A stretch of 64,000 nt of DNA from Streptococcus cristatus ATCC 51100 (GCF_011612585.1 NZ_CP050133.1:1116001-1180000); one strand, 5' to 3'; shown: positions 7,923 through 15,609, numbered from the stretch's first letter. The notes: generated by a model from the sequence alone, not told the origin. Numbers and translations are program-made.

Positions 7923-9358
7923 TCTTCTTCTCCTACTAGTCCAATTTCTTTGCTAATATCTGTAACCATTTTTGAAAGTGGTCTATTCCCATAATTTTCT
8001 TTGTCTGTATAATAACCAACTATCATTCTATCTATCTCATATTTTGAAAACTTTTTATCGGACGTAGCTAAAATTTCTTCTAACTTAATTTTATAGCTAT
8101 TACTATAAACTTCCTGCTTCCACAATAATTCTTGGACAACATCTGTGTGTAGTTTATATAGATTTCTTGTGTCAATCACATATTTATCCTTCAATAATTT
8201 CTGTCTGACACTTAATTCATCCTTGCTTTCTAATTGTTTTAACTTCTCCTCTGATATGTCATCCTTTACTATAATATCAATATTTGCTGAATTATTTATA
8301 AAATCAGCTAATTTTGGTTTCCACGAAAACATCAACAATTCATCAACATCAGTTATACTTTCATCATAGGGAGAGATATAAAATTTACTCGTACTCTTTT
8401 TATTATTACAACCATAACAAGAAGGAATTAGATTGTAAAAACATAAAGCGAATAGAGGATATTCATTCTTAGGGAAAAAATGGTCTAACTGACTCGTATT
8501 AGCCTCCTCGGTTACATTTATAAAATTTCTATTACAATATGGACAAACTGTGACACCAGTTATGCGAACTAACTCTTTTTTGTCTATTCTATTGTAAAGG
8601 GTTTCTAATACTCTTTTAAATTCATTTTGGAGATATTTTTTTAAAGGCACCTTGTATTCTATCTTTTCAGGAAATTTCGGGCACCATTTTTTATTAAAAT
8701 CTTCCTGTCCATAAATTTCCAACAAATCCTCAAGCTTTATACTACATTTAGAGGATTCGAGCGCTTTTTCAAAAGATTCTCTGAAACTTATATCAAGTTT
8801 AGAGAGTAGTAACTCAGCAAACTCCTTTTTCTTGTCAATTTTATTTATTAAAATATTTACTTCATTAGTAATCTCTATGTTTTTCTCTTTAACAAAGCTA
8901 TTAATTTTCTTCAATTTTTTATTGGACTTATATTCAAGTAGAATAAGTAGGTTAATATCATCTTTAACCCTGTCTATATTACCAATTTGTTTCTCTTTAA
9001 ACCAACTATTGCATTCCTCAATAAAATCTTTATCCAAATGCTGATAAATAATCCTTAGGAATTTATTGAGTGAGTGGTTACATTTATTGGATTTTATACT
9101 AATGCTTTCATTTATCTCAAACTTAGCTTCACTTTGCCCATCAATTCTTTCTTTTACCTTCTGTAATTCCTTATATTCAAGAGTCATCAATTTTAAAAAC
9201 AACTCCTCATCGTCAGACTGGATTTCTGGAAAAATATCACTAAACTCATCTTTTAAAATATGGTTCAATCTTTCTTTATCATTTTCCGAGATCATTTCAT
9301 AAATATCCTTACAAAATTCATATACTTGTTCAGAATTGCTCTTTTTTATCGGAATCAT
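7919..9358 (-). CDS. HNH endonuclease of an HNH-ATPase defence module (PtuB-like domain)
   Basis: A 479-aa protein with a zinc-finger HNH domain in the middle: CPYCNRNF near residue 271, LDHFFPK near 291, FYNLIPSCYGCNNKK near 305-318. The two CxxC pairs and the DH/N residues are the expected metal-binding and catalytic elements of His-Me-finger nucleases. The first 250 residues are Lys/Glu-rich helices with no recognised domain, and about 150 residues follow the HNH. Septu PtuB proteins are typically much shorter, so the long N-terminal half is notable. The gene comes first in the operon, opposite to the classical ptuA-ptuB order. An extended -10 promoter lies directly upstream. Confidence 0.75.
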   Translation of the reverse strand: MIPIKKSNSEQVYEFCKDIYEMISENDKERLNHILKDEFSDIFPEIQSDDEELFLKLMTLEYKELQKVKERIDGQSEAKFEINESISIKSNKCNHSLNKFLRIIYQHLDKDFIEECNSWFKEKQIGNIDRVKDDINLLILLEYKSNKKLKKINSFVKEKNIEITNEVNILINKIDKKKEFAELLLSKLDISFRESFEKALESSKCSIKLEDLLEIYGQEDFNKKWCPKFPEKIEYKVPLKKYLQNEFKRVLETLYNRIDKKELVRITGVTVCPYCNRNFINVTEEANTSQLDHFFPKNEYPLFALCFYNLIPSCYGCNNKKSTSKFYISPYDESITDVDELLMFSWKPKLADFINNSANIDIIVKDDISEEKLKQLESKDELSVRQKLLKDKYVIDTRNLYKLHTDVVQELLWKQEVYSNSYKIKLEEILATSDKKFSKYEIDRMIVGYYTDKENYGNRPLSKMVTDISKEIGLVGEEE

Positions 9359-9388
9359 TTTTCACCTCTAAAGCTTAGTTTAATCATA

Positions 9389-9397
9389 ATTATACCA
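9389..9397 (-). promoter_or_regulatory. Extended -10 promoter of the HNH-ATPase operon
   Basis: The minus strand reads TGGTATAAT, a perfect extended -10 (TGnTATAAT), about 30 bases ahead of the HNH start codon. No good -35 is present because that position is occupied by a hairpin sequence (9401-9420). Confidence 0.65.
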
Positions 9398-9400
9398 CAA

Positions 9401-9420
9401 AAGACCGTTTGCACGGTCTT
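9401..9420 (-). terminator. Hairpin upstream of the HNH-ATPase promoter (terminator, or operator)
   Basis: Perfect 8-bp arms (AAGACCGT / ACGGTCTT) enclose four bases; on the minus strand the loop is GCAA, a GNRA tetraloop, and the stem is followed by TTTTG. This suits an intrinsic terminator that insulates the module from the upstream immunity genes. The same palindrome covers the -35 position of the module's promoter, so a repressor operator is an alternative. Confidence 0.5.
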
Positions 9421-9430
9421 ACTTTATATA

Positions 9431-9490
9431 TTAACTATCCAACTCTACTAAAGGCCCAGCAACTTCTAACAAATGACGGGATGGATCTAC
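9431..9490 (-). pseudogene. Second, divergent copy of the uvrC 3' end
   Basis: The minus strand encodes DPSRHLLEVAGPLVELDS then TAA, clearly homologous to the C-terminus of UvrC at 17718 ([17 protein letters not shown]). The base-level match is strongest over the CTTCTAACAAA and CGGGATGG parts. No other part of uvrC is here. It is a scar: the 3' end of another strain's or species' uvrC left at the far side of the 8.3-kb immunity block. Confidence 0.8.
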
Positions 9491-9501
9491 CATTTATTTC
9501 A

Positions 9502-9957
9502 TTAAATGACTACATTCAAATCTTTGCCCGAAATACCTTCAAGAAATACTTCATCAATTTCTGGTTTTAATTTTTTTAGTTTAAATTTTTGAATCTTCGT
9601 TATTTCGGGCTGAAAAGAGATAGTCCCACTTGGAAATTGGCCTCTGAGAATTTTAGTATAGACATCTATTACAAAATCTTCCCACTCCTTTGATAGCGGA
9701 TTTTCAAAGGCTGCCTCTCCCTCAAGTAAATACCTGATGCCATCTGCACGATAGAAAGCTAATAAAGCCACTGAAAGACTGCACTTGGAATGATTAAGCA
9801 CTACTTTTGGCACTTCAAATCCATTATCCCAGTTAAAATTGTCCAGCAAGACAAACAGCTCATCTTCAGTTTAAAACTGCTTAAGGCACACCACAGCTTT
9901 AGCATTGCTTTCAGCGTACAAAATATCAGCTATTTGCTGAATTTGTCGATTATCCAT
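9502..9957 (-). pseudogene. DUF4274 gene with an in-frame stop
   Basis: The recognisable DUF4274 domain (LDNFNWDNGFEVPKVVLNH, then CSLSVALLAFYRADGIRYLL) lies in a 115-codon frame beginning at a TTG. The true start is the ATG at 9955-9957, 36 codons upstream in the same frame, encoding MDNRQIQQIADILYAE. A TAA at 9871-9873 (codon 29) interrupts it. DUF4274 proteins occur in immunity clusters. The gene is probably inactive unless translation restarts at the TTG. Confidence 0.7.
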
Positions 9958-9965
9958 TTAAAACT

Positions 9966-10454
9966 TCAACTCCCTCCTAATAATCCTAAGCTTTCCAATT
10001 TTTGCAAGGCGGCATTTTTTGAAGGAGGACAATCATTCTTCAAAAAGCCCTTAATTTCTTCAAGATAATTATAAAAATTCATATTGATTTCTTTTAAATT
10101 CTCAATAAATAAGTCTACTAAGCTTGAATCAATATTTTCCAAAGGAGAAGGCAATTGTTGCTGATTGTCCAGCAGATAGGCTTCCCTAGCAGTTGCACCG
10201 ATTGCATAGCTAAGATTGTCCCACGATGGAACATTAGCCTCATTCTCGTCTAATTGCATGTAGATGAAAATTCCCTTAAAATCCGTTCCATCATCTAGTA
10301 GACTATAAAGCTCTTTGCCCGTTTTGCTGTTATTTTCCACAAAACTCCAGCAAGCGTCCAAGGCAACTCGAATTTGTGGCTTATATTCTGTTTCCATATG
10401 ATTTAGGATGGCTTCTGAGTAGACCAGCATGAGATAAAATTGATTGGTATTCAT
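9966..10454 (-). CDS. Imm6-like immunity protein, copy 1
   Basis: About 162 aa. It has an ALDACWSFVENN segment, a KELYSLLDD segment, then WDNLSYAIGATAREAYLL and LPSPLENIDSSLVDLF, a pattern I associate with the Imm6 family of polymorphic-toxin immunity proteins. All-helical and soluble. The frame can begin upstream at a TTG (10475), but the ATG at 10452-10454 is preferred because it follows the upstream gene's stop closely and matches the family's N-terminus. It follows a related gene (10465-10953). Confidence 0.6.
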   Translation of the reverse strand: MNTNQFYLMLVYSEAILNHMETEYKPQIRVALDACWSFVENNSKTGKELYSLLDDGTDFKGIFIYMQLDENEANVPSWDNLSYAIGATAREAYLLDNQQQLPSPLENIDSSLVDLFIENLKEINMNFYNYLEEIKGFLKNDCPPSKNAALQKLESLGLLGGS

Positions 10455-10464
10455 ATTCTCGCAT

Positions 10465-10953
10465 TTACTCCTCAAACAAAAATTCTAAGTAAGGGCTAAC
10501 AGAGGGGTCTGCGACATAGGCTTCCTCCTCAAGCCATTTCGTTCTCCTTGCAATGTCACTGTAGCTTCTAACCAGTTGCTTATAATGAATAAAATAATCT
10601 TCGAGCGTATCTTCATCCACACACTCTATGGTTTGGGGCAAGTACTGCTGTCCAACTGCTTTGTATGACTGATAAACTACTAACGCAATGAAAGAATCAA
10701 TACATCTCCACACAGCTAGATCGGTGCTTTTATCCAGCTCCGAATAGGTTAAGATGTCTTCCTCGTCTAAATTTTCCAATCTATCATACAGAAAGTCTGG
10801 GTCGGACTCACTAAGCCTATCAATACATCGGCCTGCAATGTCTAACGTTTCATGCACATATTCCTTATAATCCGAGTTTCCTATATATGTTTCTAGCGGT
10901 TCTGTTAATTTTTGCATAAATTGCAAAAGATTGAGGTTAAGAGTAAATTCCAT
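10465..10953 (-). CDS. Imm6-like immunity protein, copy 2 (divergent)
   Basis: A 162-aa helical acidic protein. Its middle, AVWRCIDSFIALVVYQSYKAVGQQYLPQTIE split by charged loops, aligns by eye with the corresponding WDNLSYAI...AY...LP segment of the gene downstream (9966). The two are therefore probably distant paralogues, though this one alone would be hard to place. The stop overlaps the region of the next gene's Shine-Dalgarno, so the two are likely co-translated. Confidence 0.5.
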   Translation of the reverse strand: MEFTLNLNLLQFMQKLTEPLETYIGNSDYKEYVHETLDIAGRCIDRLSESDPDFLYDRLENLDEEDILTYSELDKSTDLAVWRCIDSFIALVVYQSYKAVGQQYLPQTIECVDEDTLEDYFIHYKQLVRSYSDIARRTKWLEEEAYVADPSVSPYLEFLFEE

Positions 10954-11037
10954 TTTGATTCCTTTCTGAACCTAGGACGCTGCAAAAGCTATCATGGCTC
11001 TAGAAAATTGACTTTACATTAAAGCTAGTGTCTAATT

Positions 11038-11517
11038 TCATTCTTCATCTCCTGTAGTAGCCTTCAAAAATGCTTGTTTGAAATCCTCGTACATATCAAA
11101 GGCGATTTTCATGACATCTCTAAAATCAACATAATCAGAAATTACGGGATCCAAAATGATATAGTCTCTTGAGATTAGCCATTTGGCATAAGATGCAAAG
11201 GGGCTACCCATGATGGCTTTATTTCCCTCATAGATGACCCAGATCAATTCTAATCTTCCTCGTTCAAAAGCAAAATGAAAGCCAAAGCGAAAAGGTCCGA
11301 TTTCCTCCAAATCAATATGGAAAAAGCGCTCTCGTTTATCATACTGCACTTTGTAGCCTAATAATTCCACAATTTCCATCAGAAAATCGCCGTCAAAATA
11401 ATCCAATTCTTGGCCTTTTGGGGTTCTGTTCTGACTATAATACGCTGATAATTCTTCATATCTCTCTACAAAGTTAATTTCTTTTAAAGCCTGTTTAATT
11501 CTAGTGTCTAAGTTCAT
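11038..11517 (-). CDS. Paralogous immunity-like protein, copy 1
   Basis: A 159-aa protein of a family I cannot name. It begins MNLDTRIKQALKEINFVERY, has YFDGDFLMEIVELLGY in the middle, and a C-terminal VISDYVDFRDVMKIAF helix. It is a tandem duplicate of the gene just upstream (11514-11993); start and stop overlap by four bases (ATGA). The two copies are near-identical in residues 1-70 and in the last 35, but differ in the middle strands (EEIGPFRFGFHF versus ESVEKFQFGFHF and the following loops). An immunity role is inferred. Confidence 0.55.
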   Translation of the reverse strand: MNLDTRIKQALKEINFVERYEELSAYYSQNRTPKGQELDYFDGDFLMEIVELLGYKVQYDKRERFFHIDLEEIGPFRFGFHFAFERGRLELIWVIYEGNKAIMGSPFASYAKWLISRDYIILDPVISDYVDFRDVMKIAFDMYEDFKQAFLKATTGDEE

Positions 11518-11993
11518 CCCTCATCTCCTGTAGCAGCTTTCAAAAATGCTTGTTTGAAAGCTTCATACATTTCAAAAGCGATTTTCATGACGTCACGAAA
11601 ATCTACATAGTCGGAAATAATTGGCTGTTTGATAATATAATCACGCGCAATCATCAACCTTGGATACCTAGTCCAAGGAGAACCAAGGACAACTTTATCT
11701 CCTTCATAAACAACCCAAATCAATTCTAAGCGACCATACTCAAGAGAAAAATGGAAACCAAATTGAAATTTTTCGACTGATTCCAAATCAATATGGAAAA
11801 AACGTTCTCGTTTATCATATTGAGCTTTGTAACCTAATAATTCCACGATCTCCATCAGAAAATCACCATCAAAATAATCTAATTCTTGACCTTTCGGAGT
11901 TCTTTTCTGACTATAATATGTCGATAATTTTTCATATCTCTCTACAAAGTTGATTTCTAGTAAAGCCTGTTTAATTCTAGTATCTAGCTTCAT
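11514..11993 (-). CDS. Paralogous immunity-like protein, copy 2
   Basis: A 159-aa tandem paralogue of 11038-11517. It shares RTPKGQELDYFDGDFLMEIV and the FRDVMKIAFEMYEAFKQAFL end. Its stop overlaps the downstream start by four bases, and its own start overlaps the stop of the upstream 129-aa gene (11990-12379) by four bases, giving a three-gene translationally coupled chain. This tight packing is typical of an array grown by in-place duplication. Confidence 0.55.
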   Translation of the reverse strand: MKLDTRIKQALLEINFVERYEKLSTYYSQKRTPKGQELDYFDGDFLMEIVELLGYKAQYDKRERFFHIDLESVEKFQFGFHFSLEYGRLELIWVVYEGDKVVLGSPWTRYPRLMIARDYIIKQPIISDYVDFRDVMKIAFEMYEAFKQAFLKAATGDEG

Positions 11994-12379
11994 TCTTCAT
12001 CTCCTGCATCAACTATTTCTACATTTAAAATACCATCATCCAAGAATTCTTCCTCGAATATTTCTCCACTTTCAAACATAAAGTGTTTATTCATTGCTAT
12101 TGACATGTGTTTTAGTTCAGAAAATGCATCCTCCAGGCCGTCCAGAGCTAAAAAGATATCTACAAATCCATATGTATAAGAGGGATCTTGAGATGATGAA
12201 ATTTCATTTTTCTTTTTTTCTAACAAGCCAAGCCCGCTATTTAATTGATTCAAACATTCATTTATAGCTTTTTCACAGCTTTTTAAATCGTCTAGCCCCT
12301 CCTCACTTAAAAGCTTTCCATTGTAGTTCTGATTTAAGTTCTCACAAAAGCTGATATATCTCGTTACTAGCTCATTCAT
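11990..12379 (-). CDS. Helical array protein, family A, copy 1
   Basis: A 129-aa acidic helical protein. It shares with the genes at 13274 and 14150 an N-terminal LNxxxxGKLL segment, a central helical GLxxLE segment, and (with 13274) an identical C-terminal KHFMFESGE / EEEFLDDGILNV type ending. No known domain recognised. The repeated association with the L7/L12-like family B genes suggests that A and B work together, but here copy A follows the Imm22 gene instead. Confidence 0.55.
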   Translation of the reverse strand: MNELVTRYISFCENLNQNYNGKLLSEEGLDDLKSCEKAINECLNQLNSGLGLLEKKKNEISSSQDPSYTYGFVDIFLALDGLEDAFSELKHMSIAMNKHFMFESGEIFEEEFLDDGILNVEIVDAGDEE

Positions 12380-12389
12380 TTTCCTCTAC

Positions 12390-12770
12390 CTATCTATAAT
12401 TGACGGTCGCAATAAATTTGATATTGGGCTGCTCTTTGACTTGCCCACAATATTTATAATTATAAAGCAAAATAATGGAATTACTTTCAGGTATGGCTAA
12501 GTCATCTTCAATCTTCTTTAAATTATCTATGACAACATCTGCATATGAGGCTCCGATTAAATGGTCATATACATTTAAAAATCTGGAATCGCAATATTCT
12601 TTTTCAATTAGGTAGTCGTCAATATCATCAATATCAATTTGAAAAGCGTCATAAAACTTGGAACTGACGATTTCTCCGTCATCATCATACCTTAAGTCGA
12701 TATAGCTATCCAGCTCTTCCCTACTTGCAAAATTTCCAACCCAAATTGATACTGTATTTTCAGTCTCCAT
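12390..12770 (-). CDS. Imm22 family immunity protein
   Basis: A 126-aa protein matching Imm22: it opens VSIWVGNFASREELDSYI, continues with a YDAFQIDIDDIDDYLIEKEY segment, then IGASYADVVIDNL and a C-terminal SIILLYNYKYCG...IKFIATVNY strand pair. Imm22 proteins are cytoplasmic antidotes encoded beside polymorphic toxins. The gene lies ten bases from the next start (12379), so it is probably co-transcribed with the family A gene and the tandem 159-aa genes. Confidence 0.8.
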   Translation of the reverse strand: METENTVSIWVGNFASREELDSYIDLRYDDDGEIVSSKFYDAFQIDIDDIDDYLIEKEYCDSRFLNVYDHLIGASYADVVIDNLKKIEDDLAIPESNSIILLYNYKYCGQVKEQPNIKFIATVNYR

Positions 12771-12858
12771 ATTCTCACCTCTATTTATACTGAAAGTCGC
12801 GCTATTAAAAATTTTAAGCTTATTCTAAAAATGCTACTGATGCTAGAACTTATAGCTT

Positions 12859-13212
12859 TTATCCCTCACTATCGAACATGAGTTCATCTAGTTTTTCTCT
12901 ATCAGCAGCAATATTTTTATAGGTTTCAATGGTATTATTTAGAAATCCCATATCCACTTCAGCTTGTTCTTTGTACAAGTTAATTTCTGCACCTAAACTT
13001 ATGAGACTGGCAAGAATTTCTTGCATAACTATTAACTGGTCTAGATCCAGATAATCACTTTCTAACAAAGTCTCATTTCTCTCTATTCTCGTCTTGATTT
13101 CACCAATTGGCAAAGTGCTATGTTTCCTCATTATTTTACATGCCTGTAAGATATTATCTGACATTTTGACATTTGCGTAGATTATTGACACCACTCGCTC
13201 CTTTATAAACAT
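12859..13212 (-). CDS. Family B array protein with L7/L12-C-terminal-like motif, copy 1
   Basis: A 117-aa protein. The segment LPIGEIKTRIERNETLLESDYLD split by loops, followed by LASLISLGAEINLYKE, resembles the ribosomal L7/L12 C-terminal (ClpS-like) fold, where a Gly-Glu-Ile-Lys turn precedes a helix and a Leu-Gly-Ala strand. It is a paralogue of 13777-14109. Each B gene directly follows a family A gene. The role is unknown; immunity or an adaptor for immunity is plausible. Confidence 0.55.
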   Translation of the reverse strand: MFIKERVVSIIYANVKMSDNILQACKIMRKHSTLPIGEIKTRIERNETLLESDYLDLDQLIVMQEILASLISLGAEINLYKEQAEVDMGFLNNTIETYKNIAADREKLDELMFDSEG

Positions 13213-13273
13213 CTTCCATTAAAAGCATTCCTTCACTCGGTCACCCCATCTTTAGTTATGCGAGAAAATTGAT

Positions 13274-13669
13274 TTAATTTGAGTCACCATCTTCATCCAG
13301 ATATTTAACATTTAGGATTCCATCATCTAGGTATTCTTCCTCGGATGTTTCTCCGCTTTCAAACATCAATTTCTTATTCAAGGATAGCAGCAAGTCATCC
13401 GCATCATCCAATAAAACCTCTAGTCGTCTCAGTCCCCAAAAAATTTCAAGAATCCCTTTTGTATATGCCCTGTTTCTTGAAGATTCAATTGATTCAGCCT
13501 GACTTTCCAAGATCTGAAGGCCACCTCTTAACTGTTCGAAACTTGAATCCCAGTCATCACGAATGTCCTCCAGAAAATCATCTAACTTCTCCTGATCAAG
13601 CAGTTTTCCACTAAATTTATCATTGAGTCTTGAGCATACCTGATGCAAATTTTCTAGTACTTCTTTCAC
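13274..13669 (-). CDS. Helical array protein, family A, copy 2
   Basis: A 131-aa acidic helical protein. LHQVCSRLNDKFSGKLLDQE starts the shared family A pattern, and it ends with KKLMFESGETSEEEYLDDGI, nearly the same as the end of 11990-12379. The next gene in the direction of transcription is a family B gene (12859), with a 61-bp spacer. The A-B pair recurs at 14150 and 13777. Confidence 0.55.
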   Translation of the reverse strand: MKEVLENLHQVCSRLNDKFSGKLLDQEKLDDFLEDIRDDWDSSFEQLRGGLQILESQAESIESSRNRAYTKGILEIFWGLRRLEVLLDDADDLLLSLNKKLMFESGETSEEEYLDDGILNVKYLDEDGDSN

Positions 13670-13776
13670 TTTCTACTTTCCTTATATATTTATCATCTAC
13701 TTCTATCTTCAAAGGCCACAATCTTGACTGAGAGGGAACAATTTCGCAATATTACTATGTTGGGAAGTCGGAACCA

Positions 13777-14109
13777 TTACTTCGCATCATCGAACATATA
13801 GAAATCGTCTTCCTCAATTTGATTTTTGGTATCTTCTTGTGACTCAATGACATGGCTCAAAAATTGCATGGTTACCTTTTCATCATCAAGGAATAATTGA
13901 AGCTCCCCACCCAATTCGGTTATCTCTTCTACTGTCTTTTTAAAGTTCTTTAGGCGCTCTAAATTCAAATATTCTGTTTCAAGCACAGCCATATGATGAG
14001 TCATTTTTTCCTTGATTGCTCCGATTGGCTCATGACTGAAATCTCTAATTATTTTCAAAATTTTCGTATCGCTATTATCTGACTTTATTTTGGCCATAAA
14101 TTTATGCAT
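13777..14109 (-). CDS. Family B array protein with L7/L12-C-terminal-like motif, copy 2
   Basis: A 110-aa protein. It contains HEPIGAIKEKMTHHMAVLE and EEITELGGELQLFLDD, matching the L7/L12-like pattern of the paralogue at 12859. It follows a family A gene (14150-14515) by 40 bp. No catalytic residues can be pointed to. Confidence 0.55.
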   Translation of the reverse strand: MHKFMAKIKSDNSDTKILKIIRDFSHEPIGAIKEKMTHHMAVLETEYLNLERLKNFKKTVEEITELGGELQLFLDDEKVTMQFLSHVIESQEDTKNQIEEDDFYMFDDAK

Positions 14110-14149
14110 GACTGCTCCTTTCTAAAATCGATCCATTCGCCGAGTAAAC

Positions 14150-14515
14150 TCATTTTCTATCTTCTTTGCCAATCACATCTTCATCAACAATTTCGCCATT
14201 GATTTCTCTAATCTTCTTTGAAATTTGAATGTGAATCTCCCTTAAATCGGCTACATAATTTTCAATATTTAGCAATGAAGTATAGATATCATACATCCCA
14301 CTTAGGTAGGCTTGATTAGCAGTATCATGTATTGATTCTAAGTCTAAATTTTTCATTGTAGCAAGCCCTCTGGCAAGATTATCGACGTCTTCTTGGAAAT
14401 CTTCATGAATGTCATCATAAACATCCGATATCTTTTCTGGATTTATTAAATGCTCATTATAATGGGAATTTAACTTTGAATAAAGGGTTGTTAATTCTTC
14501 CAATAATTGTTTCAT
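14150..14515 (-). CDS. Helical array protein, family A, copy 3
   Basis: A 121-aa helical protein with the family A layout (LYSKLNSHYNEHLINPEKI, then LARGLATMKN, then YLSGMYDIYTSLLNIENY). It lacks the MFESGE ending of the other two. It is the first gene after a conserved terminator-promoter block (14620-14673) that follows a SUKH gene, so it begins its own transcript. Confidence 0.55.
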   Translation of the reverse strand: MKQLLEELTTLYSKLNSHYNEHLINPEKISDVYDDIHEDFQEDVDNLARGLATMKNLDLESIHDTANQAYLSGMYDIYTSLLNIENYVADLREIHIQISKKIREINGEIVDEDVIGKEDRK

Positions 14516-14619
14516 AAGTGTCCTTTAGTTCATTCTATTCAGGAAAGTATTTGACTTCAAAACAATATCTGCCTCTCGCAAAATAGGCAGGTTGTTAAAA
14601 ATCAATGTCCAATAAAACT

Positions 14620-14628
14620 AGTATAACA
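14620..14628 (-). promoter_or_regulatory. Extended -10 promoter, array block 1
   Basis: The minus strand reads TGTTATACT, a TGn-type extended -10, about 105 bases ahead of the family A gene at 14515. The same element, embedded in matching sequence, occurs at 15729-15737 behind the other SUKH gene. Recurrence supports function. Confidence 0.5.
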
Positions 14629-14652
14629 AAAACTCTAGGAAAAATGAAAATG

Positions 14653-14673
14653 CGATAACAGTAGGTTATCACA
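14653..14673 (-). terminator. Intrinsic terminator after SUKH gene (block 1)
   Basis: Arms GCGATAAC and GTTATCAC enclose five bases; on the minus strand the stem is followed by a T-rich run (ATTTTCATTTTT). It lies 15 bases after the SUKH stop at 14689 and is copied at 15761-15781. Confidence 0.7.
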
Positions 14674-14688
14674 TTAAACAAAATAAGA

Positions 14689-15255
14689 TTACAACTTAAC
14701 AATCACTTGCTCTCGACCAGCATACCTATCGATTTCTTCTTGCCAGATTGCTTTCAATTCATCATCAACAATGACTGGACTATTTACCTCTTTCATTTTT
14801 TGAATTCTTTCGTCAATAGATTTAATCTTACATACCTTACTTTTAATGGTGGCTATAAATTCTTTAAACGAAAGATGGAAGGGAATAATTTTTTGTTTTT
14901 CATGATCAAAAAATGCTATGAGATTATAATTTTGTTTAGAAATTCCCAAAAGAATATAATTTCCAAAACTATCCTCTGCAATCGGTAGGTAGCCAGCTTG
15001 GATATAATCGGATAGAAAATCATGGTCAAGAAAATACTGGAAATTGTACTCATAATCAGCATTTTCAAAGCCATAAAAGGCTCGAATATCCCAACTCTCT
15101 TTCTTTATTTTAAAGCTTGTCTGTAAGGCATTTCCACCATTATAGTTTATTAAAAAGGTTCTATATTCTTCCGGCAACAAAATGTCATGATTTTTTTCAA
15201 ATTGAGCCACTGCCTCTGAAACACCTGTTTTATCAAATGGAAAAATTCTTAACAT
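14689..15255 (-). CDS. SMI1/KNR4 (SUKH) immunity protein with C-terminal tail, copy 1
   Basis: A 188-aa SUKH protein. ILLPEEYRTFLINYNGGNALQ lies at residues 20-40 in pieces, then IRAFYGFENA, AEDSFGNYILLG near 105 and IAFFDHEKQK near 122. After the domain come an SIDERI linker and a conserved tail (IWQEEIDRYAGREQVIVKL) shared with 15798 and 17097. The start MLRIFPFDKTGV is also shared. SUKH proteins neutralise toxins in the cytoplasm. The three copies form a subfamily distinct from the SUKH genes at 3301 and 16489. Confidence 0.8.
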   Translation of the reverse strand: MLRIFPFDKTGVSEAVAQFEKNHDILLPEEYRTFLINYNGGNALQTSFKIKKESWDIRAFYGFENADYEYNFQYFLDHDFLSDYIQAGYLPIAEDSFGNYILLGISKQNYNLIAFFDHEKQKIIPFHLSFKEFIATIKSKVCKIKSIDERIQKMKEVNSPVIVDDELKAIWQEEIDRYAGREQVIVKL

Positions 15256-15297
15256 TTTTCTCCTTTTTTGTTCTTGAATAGCCAGTATACTTGAATT

Positions 15298-15609
15298 TCA
15301 GCTATTTCTATCTATTTCATCGGAAAGTTTAAGAAATATGTCACATAATTCCTCAAAATCCAAAGATAGATTGCGTAGACCTATTATCATCTGTGAAATT
15401 GCTTCTCTGTCCAACTGATTGTCTTTTGTAAGAGACTGAACCAGCTTTTCATTTCCCTTTTGTATCCAACCTACATGATTTGGAATGTAGTCCCTTAAAT
15501 AGTCTGTGAAATCTTCTAGAACATCTTCTGAAAACGGCATCTCAGCTTGACTCGTTTGAATCAATGAAATGCTTTCTACTATTTTATTTAACTCTTTCTC
15601 AATTGTCAT
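15298..15609 (-). CDS. Small helical protein, distant family A relative
   Basis: A 103-aa helical acidic protein. The segment SEDVLEDFTDYLRDYIP followed by WIQKGNEKLV aligns by eye with the KLDDFLEDIRDDW...GGLQIL part of the family A gene at 13274. It is followed by a SUKH gene (15255), so the order here is A-like then SUKH. It is read from the conserved promoter at 15729-15737. Confidence 0.5.
   Translation of the reverse strand: MTIEKELNKIVESISLIQTSQAEMPFSEDVLEDFTDYLRDYIPNHVGWIQKGNEKLVQSLTKDNQLDREAISQMIIGLRNLSLDFEELCDIFLKLSDEIDRNS

Noticed and set aside
7919..9358. HNH protein as an intron-homing endonuclease
   Set aside because: It overlaps an ATPase gene, has its own promoter, and no intron or intein boundaries are seen.
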